NCBI GenBank assembly: GCA_905234145.1
Contig: CAJOGK010000026.1
Coordinates: forward strand, 1-44,840
Origin: an uncultured Prevotella sp.
Lineage (GTDB): Bacteria; Bacteroidota; Bacteroidia; Bacteroidales; Bacteroidaceae
Length of the DNA stretch: 44,840 nt
Direction of reading: 5' to 3'
The notes below the pieces were generated by a model. It saw nothing but the letters and a program-made list of their open reading frames with translations. It was not told the DNA's origin and made no database searches. The translations under genes were made by a program, and so were the position numbers. Shown here in pieces: positions 33,516 to 42,834 of the stretch (positions are counted from its first letter, which is position 1; each line of letters starts with the position of its first letter).

Positions 33516-34949
33516 ATGAACGAAAAGACACCTCATCCACTGGTAGCATTTATCCCCGTAGTAGTACTGATAGCCTTTCTGGGCGTGGTGATTGCACTCT
33601 TTGGCAGCGACTCGCTGAACGGAGGCAGTCAGATTGCCTTATTGATGGGTATGGCCGTGTGCGTATGTATATCGATGACAGTATATAGGGTTAAATGGAA
33701 AACATTTGAAAAACAGATAAAAAACACAGTGGGCGAGGTAAGCATTACCCTGCTGATACTGCTCTGCGTAGGTATGCTGGCTGGTTCGTGGATGATTAGC
33801 GGCATCGTGCCCACACTAATCTATTATGGCGTACAGATCATGTCGCCTCAGTTCTTCCTGATATCAGCCTGCATGATCTGTGCACTGGTATCGTTATTGT
33901 CTGGCAGTTCGTGGACCACCATCGCTACCATTGGTGTGGCCCTGCTGGGTATCGGTCATGCTCTGGGGGTATCAGAGGCATGGACAGCGGGCGCCATCAT
34001 TTCGGGCGCTTACTTCGGTGACAAGATGTCGCCACTGAGCGACACCACCATTCTGGCCTCATCATCTACAGGCACCGATCTGTTTGTACATATCCGTTAC
34101 ATGGTCTATACCACCGGACCTACTTTCTTGATTACCATCGTGATATTCTTTATAACGGGTCTGGGTGCCGCCGGGGGCACAGAACTACAGGTAAGCGATT
34201 ATACGGAAGGGTTGGAGCACACCTTTAATATCTCGCTTTGGACGTTGCTGGTACCCTTGCTCACAGGCGTTTTGATAGCCAAGCGCGTGCCATCGCTCAT
34301 CGTGCTGTTTGCATCGTCGGTTATGGCGGGTATCGTAGCACTTATCCTTCAGCCTCACATACTCTGTCAGATAGCTGGCGGCAACGAGATAAACGCCACG
34401 ACACTGACACAAGGACTGGCGATCACCTATTACGGCTCAACAGCTGTTGACACAGGCAATGCCTCGCTCAACGACCTGATATCAACCAGCGGCATGGCGG
34501 GCATGCTCAATACCATCTGGCTGATACTCTGCGCCATGTGTTTTGGTGCTGCGATGGTAGCCAGCAAGATGATTGAGAGCATTACGCAGATGATTATCAG
34601 TCTGGTAAAGAGTCGTGTAAGCTTGGTATCATCGACGGTGGGCACGGGTATCTTCCTGAATATCACCACTGGCGACCAGTTTATATCGATTGTGCTCAAT
34701 GCCAACATGTATAAGGAGGCATACAAGGAGCAGGGCTTCGAATCGAAACTGTTAAGTCGCACCACGGAGGATGCGGCTACGGTTACATCGGTGCTTATTC
34801 CTTGGAACACCTGCGGCATGACACAATCTACGGTGCTGGGCGTACCTACACTTACCTATCTGCCATATTGCTTTTTCAACTATCTCAGTCCGCTGATGAG
34901 TATCATTGTGGCCGTGATTTGCGAAAAGACAGGTAACCGAAAGCGATAA
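33516..34949 (+). CDS. nhaC: NhaC-type Na+/H+ antiporter
   Basis: A 477-residue polytopic carrier with the NhaC hallmarks SGSSWTTIATIGVALLGIG, GAYFGDKMSPLSDTT and a C-terminal TTEDAATVTSVLIPWNTCG. It exchanges sodium for protons at the inner membrane. It starts 1 nt after the AraC stop, so the two are co-transcribed; whether the regulator responds to salt, pH or an efflux substrate is not known. Confidence 0.92.
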   Translation: MNEKTPHPLVAFIPVVVLIAFLGVVIALFGSDSLNGGSQIALLMGMAVCVCISMTVYRVKWKTFEKQIKNTVGEVSITLLILLCVGMLAGSWMISGIVPTLIYYGVQIMSPQFFLISACMICALVSLLSGSSWTTIATIGVALLGIGHALGVSEAWTAGAIISGAYFGDKMSPLSDTTILASSSTGTDLFVHIRYMVYTTGPTFLITIVIFFITGLGAAGGTELQVSDYTEGLEHTFNISLWTLLVPLLTGVLIAKRVPSLIVLFASSVMAGIVALILQPHILCQIAGGNEINATTLTQGLAITYYGSTAVDTGNASLNDLISTSGMAGMLNTIWLILCAMCFGAAMVASKMIESITQMIISLVKSRVSLVSSTVGTGIFLNITTGDQFISIVLNANMYKEAYKEQGFESKLLSRTTEDAATVTSVLIPWNTCGMTQSTVLGVPTLTYLPYCFFNYLSPLMSIIVAVICEKTGNRKR

Positions 34950-34995
34950 TCATCAAAAATAAACATAAAAAGTTGGATATGTGCGTTTTTTTTTG

Positions 34996-35003
34996 TTATT
35001 TTG
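34996..35003 (+). promoter_or_regulatory. Probable promoter of the fucose operon
   Basis: TTATTTTG after a T-rich tract is a weak match to TAnnTTTG, 53 nt before fucI. Confidence 0.35.
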
Positions 35004-35056
35004 CAAACTAATTACTATTCACTACTAATATTCATACATAAATAGACCCAATAATT

Positions 35057-36880
35057 ATGAAGAGTAACTATCCTAAAATCGGTATCCGCCCCACCATCGA
35101 TGGTCGTCAGGGTGGCGTTCGTGAGAGTCTTGAAGAGAAGACAATGGCTTTGGCAAAGGCTGTAGCCGAGTTGATCACCTCTAATTTGCACAATGGCGAT
35201 GGCTCGCCTGTAGAGTGCGTTATCAGCGATACCACGATTGGTCGTGTGGCTGAGAGTGCTGCCTGTGCCGAGAAGTTCGAGCGCGAGGGCGTGGGTGCTA
35301 CCATCACTGTTACCTCTTGTTGGTGCTACGGCTCTGAAACGATGGATATGAATCCTTATTACCCCAAGGCTGTCTGGGGCTTCAATGGTACAGAGCGCCC
35401 CGGTGCCGTTTATCTGGCTGCTGTTCTGGCTGCTCACGCTCAGAAGGGACTTCCCGCCTTCGGTATCTACGGTCATGATGTGCAAGATCTCGATGACAAC
35501 ACTATCCCAGCTGATGTAGCAGAGAAGATTCTGCGCTTTGCGCGTGCCGCCCAAGCCGTAGCTACGATGAAAGGCAAGAGCTATCTCTCTATGGGTAACA
35601 CCTGTATGGGTATCGCCGGTTCCATCGTAAATGCCGACTTCCTGCAGCAGTATCTGGGTATGCGTACAGAATATGTATCGCTGGTAGAAATCCTGCGTCG
35701 TGTAGACTTTGGCATCTACGACCCCGAGGAGTTTAAGAAAGCAATGGCTTGGGTAGAGAAATACTGCAAGCCACAGGAGGGCCACGACTATAACGAGGAT
35801 CGTCCGCTCTTCCCAGGCACACCAATGACCACCTTCAATGGCAAGGGTAAGGGTAAGAACCGCGAAGAGAAAGATCAGGATTGGGAGTTTACTGTAAAGA
35901 CCATGATGATTATCCGCGACCTGATGCACGGCAATCCGAAGTTGCTCGAAATGGGCTACAAGGAAGAGGCACTGGGCCACAACGCCATCTTCGGTGGTGT
36001 ACAGGGTCAGCGCCAGTGGACAGACTATAAGCCCAACTTCGACTTCCCCGAGTCGATGCTCTGTACCTCGTTCGACTGGAACGGTAAGCGCGAGGCTGAT
36101 GTACTCGCTACAGAGAACGACTTCATGAATGGTATGTCGATGCTGTTCGGACACCTGCTTACCAATCGTGGTGTGATGTTCTCCGACATCCGCACCTACT
36201 GGAGCCCAGAGGCTGTAGAGCGTGTAGCAGGCAAGCGTCCTGAAGGCATGGCTGCTGGTGGATTTATCCATCTGATCAACTCAGGTGCAACCACCCTCGA
36301 TGCTACTGGCGCAATGACCGATGCCGATGGCAAACCTACGATGAAAGAATTCTGGAATATGACAGATGCCGATGTAGAGGCTTGTCTGAAGGCTACCAGC
36401 TGGATGCCTGCCGATCGCGACTACTTCCGTGGCGGTGGTTACAGTTCGCACTTCGTTACCAAGGGTGGTATGCCAATGACCATGATGCGTATAAACATGG
36501 TGCTGGGCTTAGGGCCTGTATTGCAGCTGGCTGAGGGTTGGACTGTAGAACTCGATCCCAACACCCACAACATTCTCGACAAGCGTACCGACCCCACATG
36601 GCCTACCACCTGGTTTGTACCTCGTCTCGACGCAACCAAGGATTGTTTCAAGGATGTCTACAGCGTCATGAACTGCTGGGGGGCCAACCACGGTGCTATC
36701 GCTTACGGTCATATCGGTGCCGACCTGATGACGCTCTGCTCTATCCTCCGCATCCCGGTATGTATGCACAATATTGCAGACAAGGACATCTTCCGTCCTG
36801 CTGCCTGGAATGCCTTCGGTATGGACAAGGAGGGTGCCGACTATCGTGCCTGCCAGAACTTCGGACCCATCTACAAATGA
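35057..36880 (+). CDS. fucI: L-fucose isomerase
   Basis: FucI converts L-fucose to L-fuculose with Mn2+. The 607-residue protein covers the whole family (E. coli 591 aa), and the metal ligands appear at matching places: Glu~353 (ATENDF), Asp377 (FSDIRTYW) and His~545 (NHGAIAYGH). [19 protein letters not shown] is the conserved start. Cytoplasmic hexamer in known members. First gene of the fucose operon. Confidence 0.96.
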   Translation: MKSNYPKIGIRPTIDGRQGGVRESLEEKTMALAKAVAELITSNLHNGDGSPVECVISDTTIGRVAESAACAEKFEREGVGATITVTSCWCYGSETMDMNPYYPKAVWGFNGTERPGAVYLAAVLAAHAQKGLPAFGIYGHDVQDLDDNTIPADVAEKILRFARAAQAVATMKGKSYLSMGNTCMGIAGSIVNADFLQQYLGMRTEYVSLVEILRRVDFGIYDPEEFKKAMAWVEKYCKPQEGHDYNEDRPLFPGTPMTTFNGKGKGKNREEKDQDWEFTVKTMMIIRDLMHGNPKLLEMGYKEEALGHNAIFGGVQGQRQWTDYKPNFDFPESMLCTSFDWNGKREADVLATENDFMNGMSMLFGHLLTNRGVMFSDIRTYWSPEAVERVAGKRPEGMAAGGFIHLINSGATTLDATGAMTDADGKPTMKEFWNMTDADVEACLKATSWMPADRDYFRGGGYSSHFVTKGGMPMTMMRINMVLGLGPVLQLAEGWTVELDPNTHNILDKRTDPTWPTTWFVPRLDATKDCFKDVYSVMNCWGANHGAIAYGHIGADLMTLCSILRIPVCMHNIADKDIFRPAAWNAFGMDKEGADYRACQNFGPIYK

Positions 36881-36891
36881 ATCTTTTAACG

Positions 36892-36960
36892 ACAACGGAT
36901 TAAACGGATTAAACAGATTTTGATTCAAAAATAATCCGTAAAATCCGTGCAATCCGTTGT
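36892..36960. repeat. ACGGATT tandem-word inverted repeat, fucI-fucP gap
   Basis: Arm 36892-36921 (ACAACGGATT and two further words) and arm 36930-36960 (AATCCGT words ending AATCCGTTGT) enclose an 8-nt loop; a strong hairpin between two cotranscribed genes. Confidence 0.85.
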
Positions 36961-36974
36961 TCTAAATAAAAATT

Positions 36975-38288
36975 ATGAGTAACAATCAATCGTTAATTTC
37001 GAAGGACGGGGTCAGTTATTTGATCCCGTTCATTCTCGTGACGTTCTGCTTTGCCCTCTGGGGGTTTGCCAACGATATCACGAACCCGATGGTGAAGGCC
37101 TTCTCAAAGATTTTCCGCATGAGCGTGACGGATGGTACGCTGGTACAGGTAGCCTTCTATGGCGGCTATTTCTGTATGGCGTTCCCTGCCGCCATTTTCA
37201 TCCGTAAATATTCGTATAAGGCTGGTGTACTGATGGGACTCGGTCTCTACGCCACAGGAGCCCTGCTCTTCTTCCCGGCAAAGGGTATCGGACTTTATGG
37301 CTGTTTCCTGATTGCCTATTTTATCATGACCTGCGGACTCTCGTTCCTAGAGACCAGTTGTAACCCCTATATCCTGACAATGGGACCAGAAGAAACTGCG
37401 ACCAGACGTCTGAACATGGCACAGTGTTTTAATCCCTGCGGTTCGATTATCGGTATGTTTGTGGCCATGAACTTCATCCAGGCCAGGCTGAACCCCATGA
37501 GCAGCGATGAGCGCGCTTTGTTGAGTGACAGTGAATTCGAGGCTTTGAAAGATGCCGACCTCAGTGTGCTCATCTCGCCCTATCTGATTATCGGTATCAT
37601 AATTGCCGTAATGTTCCTGATTATCCGCTTTTCGAAAATGCCCAAGAACGGCGATCAGAGTCACGACATCCACTTCCTCGCCACACTGAAGCGTATCTTC
37701 TCGCTGAAGTACTACCGTGAGGGGGTCATCGCCCAGTTCTTCTACGTGGGCGCTCAGATCATGTGCTGGACATTCATTATCCAATATGGTACGCGTGTAT
37801 TCATGGCCGAGGGTATGGAGGAGCAGGCTGCCGAAGTGCTGTCACAACGGTTTAACATACTCGCAATGGTATTCTTCATCTGCTCGCGCTTTATCGCCAC
37901 CTACCTGATGAAATGGCTGAAGCCAGCCAAACTGTTGGCAATCTTCGGCATTCTGGCTATTATTTTCACCGCTGGTATCATCTTCTTCCAGAACAGGACG
38001 GGTGTCTATTGTCTGGTCTGTGTCAGCGGTTGCATGTCACTCATGTTCCCCACCATCTACGGTATTGCCCTCGATGGTCTGGGCGACGATGCGAAGTTTG
38101 GTGCTGCCGGCCTTATCATGGCCATCCTGGGAGGCTCCGTACTGCCCCCGCTGCAGGCGATGATCATCGACCAAGGAACGGTATTCGGAGACTTCCCCGC
38201 TACGAACGCATCGTTTATACTGCCGCTCCTCTGCTTTATCGTAGTTACTATTTACGGATACAGAACCCATTTATGCAGACAATTATGA
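36975..38288 (+). CDS. fucP: L-fucose:H+ symporter
   Basis: A 437-residue MFS carrier of the FHS family. FALWGFANDITNPMVKAFSKI, FYGGYFCMAFPAA and SFLETSCNPYILTMGP are the diagnostic segments. It brings L-fucose through the inner membrane with protons. The stop overlaps the mutarotase start as ATGA. Confidence 0.95.
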   Translation: MSNNQSLISKDGVSYLIPFILVTFCFALWGFANDITNPMVKAFSKIFRMSVTDGTLVQVAFYGGYFCMAFPAAIFIRKYSYKAGVLMGLGLYATGALLFFPAKGIGLYGCFLIAYFIMTCGLSFLETSCNPYILTMGPEETATRRLNMAQCFNPCGSIIGMFVAMNFIQARLNPMSSDERALLSDSEFEALKDADLSVLISPYLIIGIIIAVMFLIIRFSKMPKNGDQSHDIHFLATLKRIFSLKYYREGVIAQFFYVGAQIMCWTFIIQYGTRVFMAEGMEEQAAEVLSQRFNILAMVFFICSRFIATYLMKWLKPAKLLAIFGILAIIFTAGIIFFQNRTGVYCLVCVSGCMSLMFPTIYGIALDGLGDDAKFGAAGLIMAILGGSVLPPLQAMIIDQGTVFGDFPATNASFILPLLCFIVVTIYGYRTHLCRQL

Positions 38289-38662
38289 CAGAAGGATTTC
38301 ATGTAAAAGACTACGGACAGCCCGTAAAGCGCTACGTCCAGACAATGGATTTGAAAGACGATCCAGCATTGATAGCAGAGTATCGTCGTCGCCATAGTGA
38401 GGAAGAGTCGTGGAAGGAGATTCGCGACGGCATCCGCGAGGTGGGTATCCTCGACATGCAGATCTTCATCCTTGGCACCCGTCTGGTGATGATTGTGGAA
38501 ACACCGCTCGACTTCGACTGGGATTCAGCGATGGCGCGCCTCGCCACCCTGCCCCGCCAACAGGAGTGGGAAGACTATATGGCCATCTTCCAGGATTGTG
38601 CAGAAGGCTCGACGAGTGATGAGAAATGGCAAATGATGGATAGAATGTTTTATTTATATTGA
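38285..38662 (+). CDS. RhaM-family sugar mutarotase (likely fucose mutarotase)
   Basis: A 125-residue protein of the L-rhamnose mutarotase family: VKRYVQTMDLKDD, AEYRRRHSEEESWKEIRDGI and the C-terminal FYLY. It interconverts anomers of a deoxysugar. RhaM enzymes of about 104 aa act on rhamnose; placement in a fucose operon points to L-fucose here. The start at 38285 is fixed by the ATGA overlap with fucP; the longer open frame upstream is only a shadow of fucP. Confidence 0.88.
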   Translation: MTEGFHVKDYGQPVKRYVQTMDLKDDPALIAEYRRRHSEEESWKEIRDGIREVGILDMQIFILGTRLVMIVETPLDFDWDSAMARLATLPRQQEWEDYMAIFQDCAEGSTSDEKWQMMDRMFYLY

Positions 38663-38664
38663 TT

Positions 38665-39615
38665 ATGGTATATAATGAAATTGGAAAAACAGGGATGAAG
38701 GTGTCGAACCTCAGTTTTGGTGCCTCGTCATTGGGCGGTGTGTTCCACGGTGTGCGTGAAGATGAAGGTATCAGAGCCGTACACACTGCTGTAGATAATG
38801 GGATTAACTTCATCGATGTGTCGCCTTACTATGGTCATTTGAAGGCTGAGATGGTGCTGGGCAAGGCACTGAAGGAGATTCCACGCGACAAGTATTATCT
38901 CTCTACAAAGGTAGGCCGCTATGGCAAAGATGGTGTAAACACCTGGGACTATAGCGCCAAGCGCGTGACTGACAGCGTGTATGAGAGTATGGAGCGACTG
39001 AACGTCGACTATATCGACCTGATTAACGTACACGACATTGAGTTCCAGGCAGACATGGAGGGCGGACTGCAGAAGGTTTGCGACGAAACCCTGCCTGCAC
39101 TGGTGGCACTGAAAAAGAAAGGCGTCGTAGGACACGTCGGTATCACCGACCTGCAGCCCGAGAACCTGAAGTGGGTGATCGAGCATTGCGAAGAGGGCAC
39201 GGTAGAGAGTATCCTGAACTTTTGTCACTATAGCCTGAACGATACCCTTTTGACTGATTACCTCGACTTCTTTGAACAACATGGTGTGGGTGTCATCAAT
39301 GCCTCACCGCTGTCGATGGGCTTGCTGTCGCAACGTGGCGCACCTGACTGGCATCCTGGCTCGAAAGCCTTGCGCGAGGCTTGTGCCAAAGCAGCTGCCT
39401 ACTGTCAGGAAAAGGGTTACCCCATCGAGAAACTGGCTATCCAGTTCTCTACCAGCTGCAACCCCCGCATTGCCACGACACTGTTTAGCAGTGCCAACCC
39501 CGACAATGTGCTGAAAAACATCGGCTTCGTCAATGAGCCTATGGACGTGCAGTTGGTAAAAGAGGTACAGAAGATCATCGGCGACCAGATGTTCTCAAGA
39601 TGGAAAAATTCCTAA
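38665..39615 (+). CDS. Aldo/keto reductase (L-fucose or L-galactose dehydrogenase type)
   Basis: A 316-residue reductase of the AKR fold with the full catalytic tetrad: Asp51, Tyr56 (FIDVSPYYG), Lys82 (STKVG) and His123 (INVHDIEF). It is closest to the L-galactose/L-fucose dehydrogenase group, which oxidises the sugar to its lactone with NAD(P). The ATG at 38665 is preferred to the TTG at 38659. In the operon it may offer an oxidative branch of fucose use. Substrate not proven. Confidence 0.88.
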   Translation: MVYNEIGKTGMKVSNLSFGASSLGGVFHGVREDEGIRAVHTAVDNGINFIDVSPYYGHLKAEMVLGKALKEIPRDKYYLSTKVGRYGKDGVNTWDYSAKRVTDSVYESMERLNVDYIDLINVHDIEFQADMEGGLQKVCDETLPALVALKKKGVVGHVGITDLQPENLKWVIEHCEEGTVESILNFCHYSLNDTLLTDYLDFFEQHGVGVINASPLSMGLLSQRGAPDWHPGSKALREACAKAAAYCQEKGYPIEKLAIQFSTSCNPRIATTLFSSANPDNVLKNIGFVNEPMDVQLVKEVQKIIGDQMFSRWKNS

Positions 39616-39647
39616 ATCGTAAATCGTAAATTTGTAAATCGTAAATA
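39613..39647 (+). repeat. GTAAATC tandem-word element, AKR-ADH gap
   Basis: TAAATCGTAAATCGTAAAT, TT, GTAAATCGTAAAT, starting in the stop codon of the reductase and ending 5 nt before the next ATG. Confidence 0.8.
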
Positions 39648-39652
39648 ATCTG

Positions 39653-40672
39653 ATGAAAGCAATACAGATAAGTGAGCCTTCTGTGATGAAGGTAATAGAG
39701 ATGGCCGAGCCCCAGATGGGTGACGAAGAAGTGCTGTTGAGAATGAAATATGTGGGTTTCTGCGGAAGCGACCTGAACACCTTCCGTGGTGGCAACCCCA
39801 TGGTAAAGATGCCCGTAGTACCTGGTCATGAGGTAGGTGCCGAGATCGTAAGCGTAGGCAAGAATGTGCCCGAGGGCTTGAAGCCAGGCATGATCGTAAC
39901 GGTAAATCCCTATACCAATTGTGGCAAGTGCGCCTCTTGCCGTAACGGCAGGGTAAACGCTTGTGAGCACAATGAGACGCTGGGTGTTCAGCGCTGGGGT
40001 GCCATGTGCGAATATCTCGTCATGCCTTGGGAGAAGGTGATCCCGGCAGGACTGCTCACCCCCAGAACATGTGCACTGATAGAGCCGATGAGTGTGGGCT
40101 TCCATGCCGTCAGTCGTGCACAGGTAACGGATATTGACGTGGTGTTGGTCATTGGTTGTGGTATGGTTGGTATGGGTGCTGTCGTACGTAGTGCCCAGCG
40201 CGGTGCCACCGTTGTAGCCGCTGATATCGACGACGAGAAACTGGAACTCGCCAAGCAGATGGGTGCCAGCTATACCATCAACACCCTGAAAGAAGATGTA
40301 CACGCGCGTCTGAGAGAGATGACATCGGGCTTTGGCCCCGACGTTGTAATCGAGGCTGTAGGTAGTACTCCTACTTATCAGATGGCCGTCGACGAGGTGG
40401 CCTTTACAGGTCGTGTCATCTGCATCGGCTATGCCAAGGCTGAGGTATCCTTCCAAACGAAATACTTCGTACAGAAGGAGCTCGACATTCGTGGTTCGCG
40501 CAATGCCCAGCCTTCTGATTTCCGTGCCGTGATTCATTATCTGGAGCGTGGCACTTGTCCTGTGGATAAGCTTATCAGTCAGGAAGTGAAGCCAGAGGAT
40601 GCCCTTGCTGCTATGCAGGCATGGGATAAGAACCCTGGCAAGGTGTTCCGAATTCTAGTGGATTTCCAATAA
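39653..40672 (+). CDS. Zinc-dependent medium-chain alcohol dehydrogenase
   Basis: A 339-residue MDR enzyme. Catalytic-zinc residues Cys37 and His59-Glu60 (PGHEVGAEIV), structural-zinc cysteines 90, 93, 96 and 104, and a Rossmann GCGMVGMGAV at about 168-177. It resembles threonine or sorbitol dehydrogenases. In this operon it could oxidise or reduce a fucose-derived polyol or acid, for example in a pathway without FucK/FucA. The precise substrate is unknown. Confidence 0.9.
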   Translation: MKAIQISEPSVMKVIEMAEPQMGDEEVLLRMKYVGFCGSDLNTFRGGNPMVKMPVVPGHEVGAEIVSVGKNVPEGLKPGMIVTVNPYTNCGKCASCRNGRVNACEHNETLGVQRWGAMCEYLVMPWEKVIPAGLLTPRTCALIEPMSVGFHAVSRAQVTDIDVVLVIGCGMVGMGAVVRSAQRGATVVAADIDDEKLELAKQMGASYTINTLKEDVHARLREMTSGFGPDVVIEAVGSTPTYQMAVDEVAFTGRVICIGYAKAEVSFQTKYFVQKELDIRGSRNAQPSDFRAVIHYLERGTCPVDKLISQEVKPEDALAAMQAWDKNPGKVFRILVDFQ

Positions 40673-40679
40673 ACAGCTT

Positions 40680-42500
40680 ATGAGGAGACTCTTATTTTCA
40701 TTCGTAGCAGTATGCTTGGGCCTGCAGGTAATGGCACAAGCCACCTCACCTAACGGGAAAATAGCCGTTGCGCAGAAAGGCAACGGACTGGTGATTAAGT
40801 ATGAGGGGAAGCAGCTGATTGAAATCCCCACCGTGGGCTTTGAATCGCTATCAACGCCTACCCCACTCTCTTTCCGTCGCTATCTGAAGGAGGATTACAC
40901 AATGCCTGCTGGTAAGCGCTTGAAATGCAGCAACGAGGCCAATGAATATCTGGCAGAACTGGGCAATGATGCCCGACTGGTGATTCGCCTCTATAACGAC
41001 GGTGTGGCTTTCCGCTATGAGTTGTGCCATCTGCAAGAGGCTTCGATGCCGAAAGAGGTTACCTCCTATCGCATCCCCGAGGGCATGAAGCGATGGATCA
41101 TGCAGTGGACTGATTCTTACGAGGAATACTATCCCCTGCAAACCACCTATAAGGTAGCGCCTCTGCGCAAGCAATACGACACCAACGCTGAGGGCTATGC
41201 CTACCGTTGGGGCTACCCTGCCCTGCTGGAGCCTATCGATGGCGTGTTTACCCTCATCAGCGAGGCTAACATCGAGAAGCGTCAGAGCGCCTCGTGCCTC
41301 TATAACGAGGGCGAGCTCTATCATGTGACCCCTGCTACCAACGAGGTGAAGCTGTCGGATACTTGGCATACACCTTGGCGCACGCTGATTATCGGTAGTC
41401 TGAAAGATATCGTGGAATCAACCCTGATTACAGACGTGTCAGAACCTTGTCAGCTGAGCGATACCGAGTGGATTAAGCCAGGTGTGGTTTCATGGGTATA
41501 TTGGGCTTACAACCACGGTAGCGATGATTATAACATCATCTGCAAATACGTGGATATGGCCGCTACCCTGAAACTGCCTTACGTACTGATCGATGCAGAA
41601 TGGGACGTAATGAAGGATGGCAAGACCATTGAGGATGCCGTAAACTATGCCAAGCAGAAGGGCGTAAAGCCAATGATATGGTATAACTCGTCGGTAGGCT
41701 GGCTCGATGGCGCCCCAACGCCAAAGTTCCGACTGAACAAGCCAGAAGATCGCGAGAAGGAATTTGCCTGGTGCGAGAAGATAGGCGTAGCTGGCGTGAA
41801 GATCGACTTCTTCTCGGGCGACTCAGAGCTGAACATGAGTTTCTGTATCGACCTGTTGGAGAGTGCAGCCCGCCATCATCTGCTAGTTAATTTCCATGGT
41901 GCTACGGTGCCTCGCGGTTGGCAGCGCACCTATCCTAACCTGCTCTCTACAGAGGGTGTTCTGGGTGCAGAATGGTATAACAACAATGCCCGTCTTACCA
42001 AACTGGCTGCTTGTCACAATGCCACCCTGCCTTTTACCCGTAACGTGATTGGTCCTATGGACTATACCCCTTGTGCTTTTAGCGACTCACAGAATCCGCA
42101 TATCACCTCGAATGGTCATGAGCTGGCACTGACAGTACTCTTCGAGAGTGCATTGCAGCATCTGGCAGATCGCCCCGAGAGCTTCCTGTCGCAACCTAAG
42201 GAGGTACAGGATTTCCTTGGAGAATTGCCTTCTATCTGGGATGAGACGCGCTACGTAAGCGGCTATCCCGGCAAGGATGTGGTTCTGGCTCGTCGTTCAG
42301 GCAACGTATGGTATGTAGCTGGTATCAACGGTACCGATGAACCCAGCACCCTGAACTTCGACCTGAGTTTCATCAATGGCAAGCAGGTAACCATCCTCGC
42401 AGATACAGCCAAGAAACCTTGGGATATCCGTAAGACCAATACCATCCCTACTCAGATGACGTGTCAGCCCCGTGGCGGCTTTGTTCTTGTCATTAAGTAA
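40680..42500 (+). CDS. GH97 glycoside hydrolase, retaining (alpha-galactosidase-like) type
   Basis: A secreted 606-residue enzyme with signal peptide 1-19 (ending QVMAQ), an N-terminal beta-super-sandwich (about 25-270) and a (beta/alpha)8 barrel (WYNSSVGW, VAGVKIDFFSGD, PRGWQRTYPN). Asp376 in KIDFF is the likely nucleophile of the retaining subgroup, and NFHGATVPRG has Gly where inverting SusB-type enzymes carry a catalytic Glu. That points to alpha-galactosidase rather than alpha-glucosidase activity. Last gene of the fucose operon, 7 nt after the dehydrogenase. Confidence 0.92.
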   Translation: MRRLLFSFVAVCLGLQVMAQATSPNGKIAVAQKGNGLVIKYEGKQLIEIPTVGFESLSTPTPLSFRRYLKEDYTMPAGKRLKCSNEANEYLAELGNDARLVIRLYNDGVAFRYELCHLQEASMPKEVTSYRIPEGMKRWIMQWTDSYEEYYPLQTTYKVAPLRKQYDTNAEGYAYRWGYPALLEPIDGVFTLISEANIEKRQSASCLYNEGELYHVTPATNEVKLSDTWHTPWRTLIIGSLKDIVESTLITDVSEPCQLSDTEWIKPGVVSWVYWAYNHGSDDYNIICKYVDMAATLKLPYVLIDAEWDVMKDGKTIEDAVNYAKQKGVKPMIWYNSSVGWLDGAPTPKFRLNKPEDREKEFAWCEKIGVAGVKIDFFSGDSELNMSFCIDLLESAARHHLLVNFHGATVPRGWQRTYPNLLSTEGVLGAEWYNNNARLTKLAACHNATLPFTRNVIGPMDYTPCAFSDSQNPHITSNGHELALTVLFESALQHLADRPESFLSQPKEVQDFLGELPSIWDETRYVSGYPGKDVVLARRSGNVWYVAGINGTDEPSTLNFDLSFINGKQVTILADTAKKPWDIRKTNTIPTQMTCQPRGGFVLVIK

Positions 42501-42520
42501 AGATTACAAATAATGAAAGT

Positions 42521-42553
42521 AAAAAGCGAGGAACCACAGGCTCCCCGCTTTTT
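42521..42553. terminator. Bidirectional terminator, GH97 / smalltalk
   Basis: AAAAAGCG and CGCTTTTT pair, with inner GGA/TCC, followed by a T-run. GTAAAAAG-type words follow at 42555-42580. Confidence 0.75.
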
Positions 42554-42578
42554 TTCCTTTTTACTTTTTTACTTTTTC

Positions 42579-42680
42579 CTACATGCCCATACACGATGTT
42601 GCGCCAAGCGCGGTCAGAATAGCAGTCGCTACCGATGCAATAATCTGCACAATCCACTTTACGGTCTCTTTCTTCGTCAT
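42579..42680 (-). CDS. Smalltalk protein
   Basis: A 33-residue peptide with a basic start (MTKKETVKW) and a single hydrophobic segment ending ALGATSCMGM. It matches the Bacteroidetes 'smalltalk' proteins, which accompany HU-like and amidase genes. Short for usual annotation. Function unknown. No amidase follows. Confidence 0.85.
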   Translation of the reverse strand: MTKKETVKWIVQIIASVATAILTALGATSCMGM

Positions 42681-42779
42681 AATTATTTTGGTTTTAATGG
42701 TTATTGTTTACTAATAATTTGTTTAATTCGCTAAATTCTTTTTGTAAAAGCGGCAAAGCCGAGCGCGTGGTCGTTAAAA

Positions 42780-42806
42780 ATCCGTCTAATCCGTTAAATC
42801 CGTTGT
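42780..42806 (-). repeat. ACGGATT tandem-word element, HU-smalltalk gap
   Basis: On the coding strand ACAACGGATT plus two more ACGGATT words with spacers TA and AG; single arm, same orientation relative to transcription as at 15819. Confidence 0.75.
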
Positions 42807-42834
42807 GTCCCTCCTCCCTCCCGTTCTTTACCGT

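Noticed and set aside
35015..36271. 418-codon minus-strand open frame
   Set aside because: Lies antisense to fucI, which has all family motifs; composition is that of a shadow frame with no promoter or start context.
37913..38284. N-terminal extension of the mutarotase frame
   Set aside because: Inside fucP in another frame; the ATGA overlap at 38285 gives the full family protein.
39575..40537. 320-codon minus-strand open frame
   Set aside because: Antisense to the zinc dehydrogenase, whose zinc and NAD motifs are intact.
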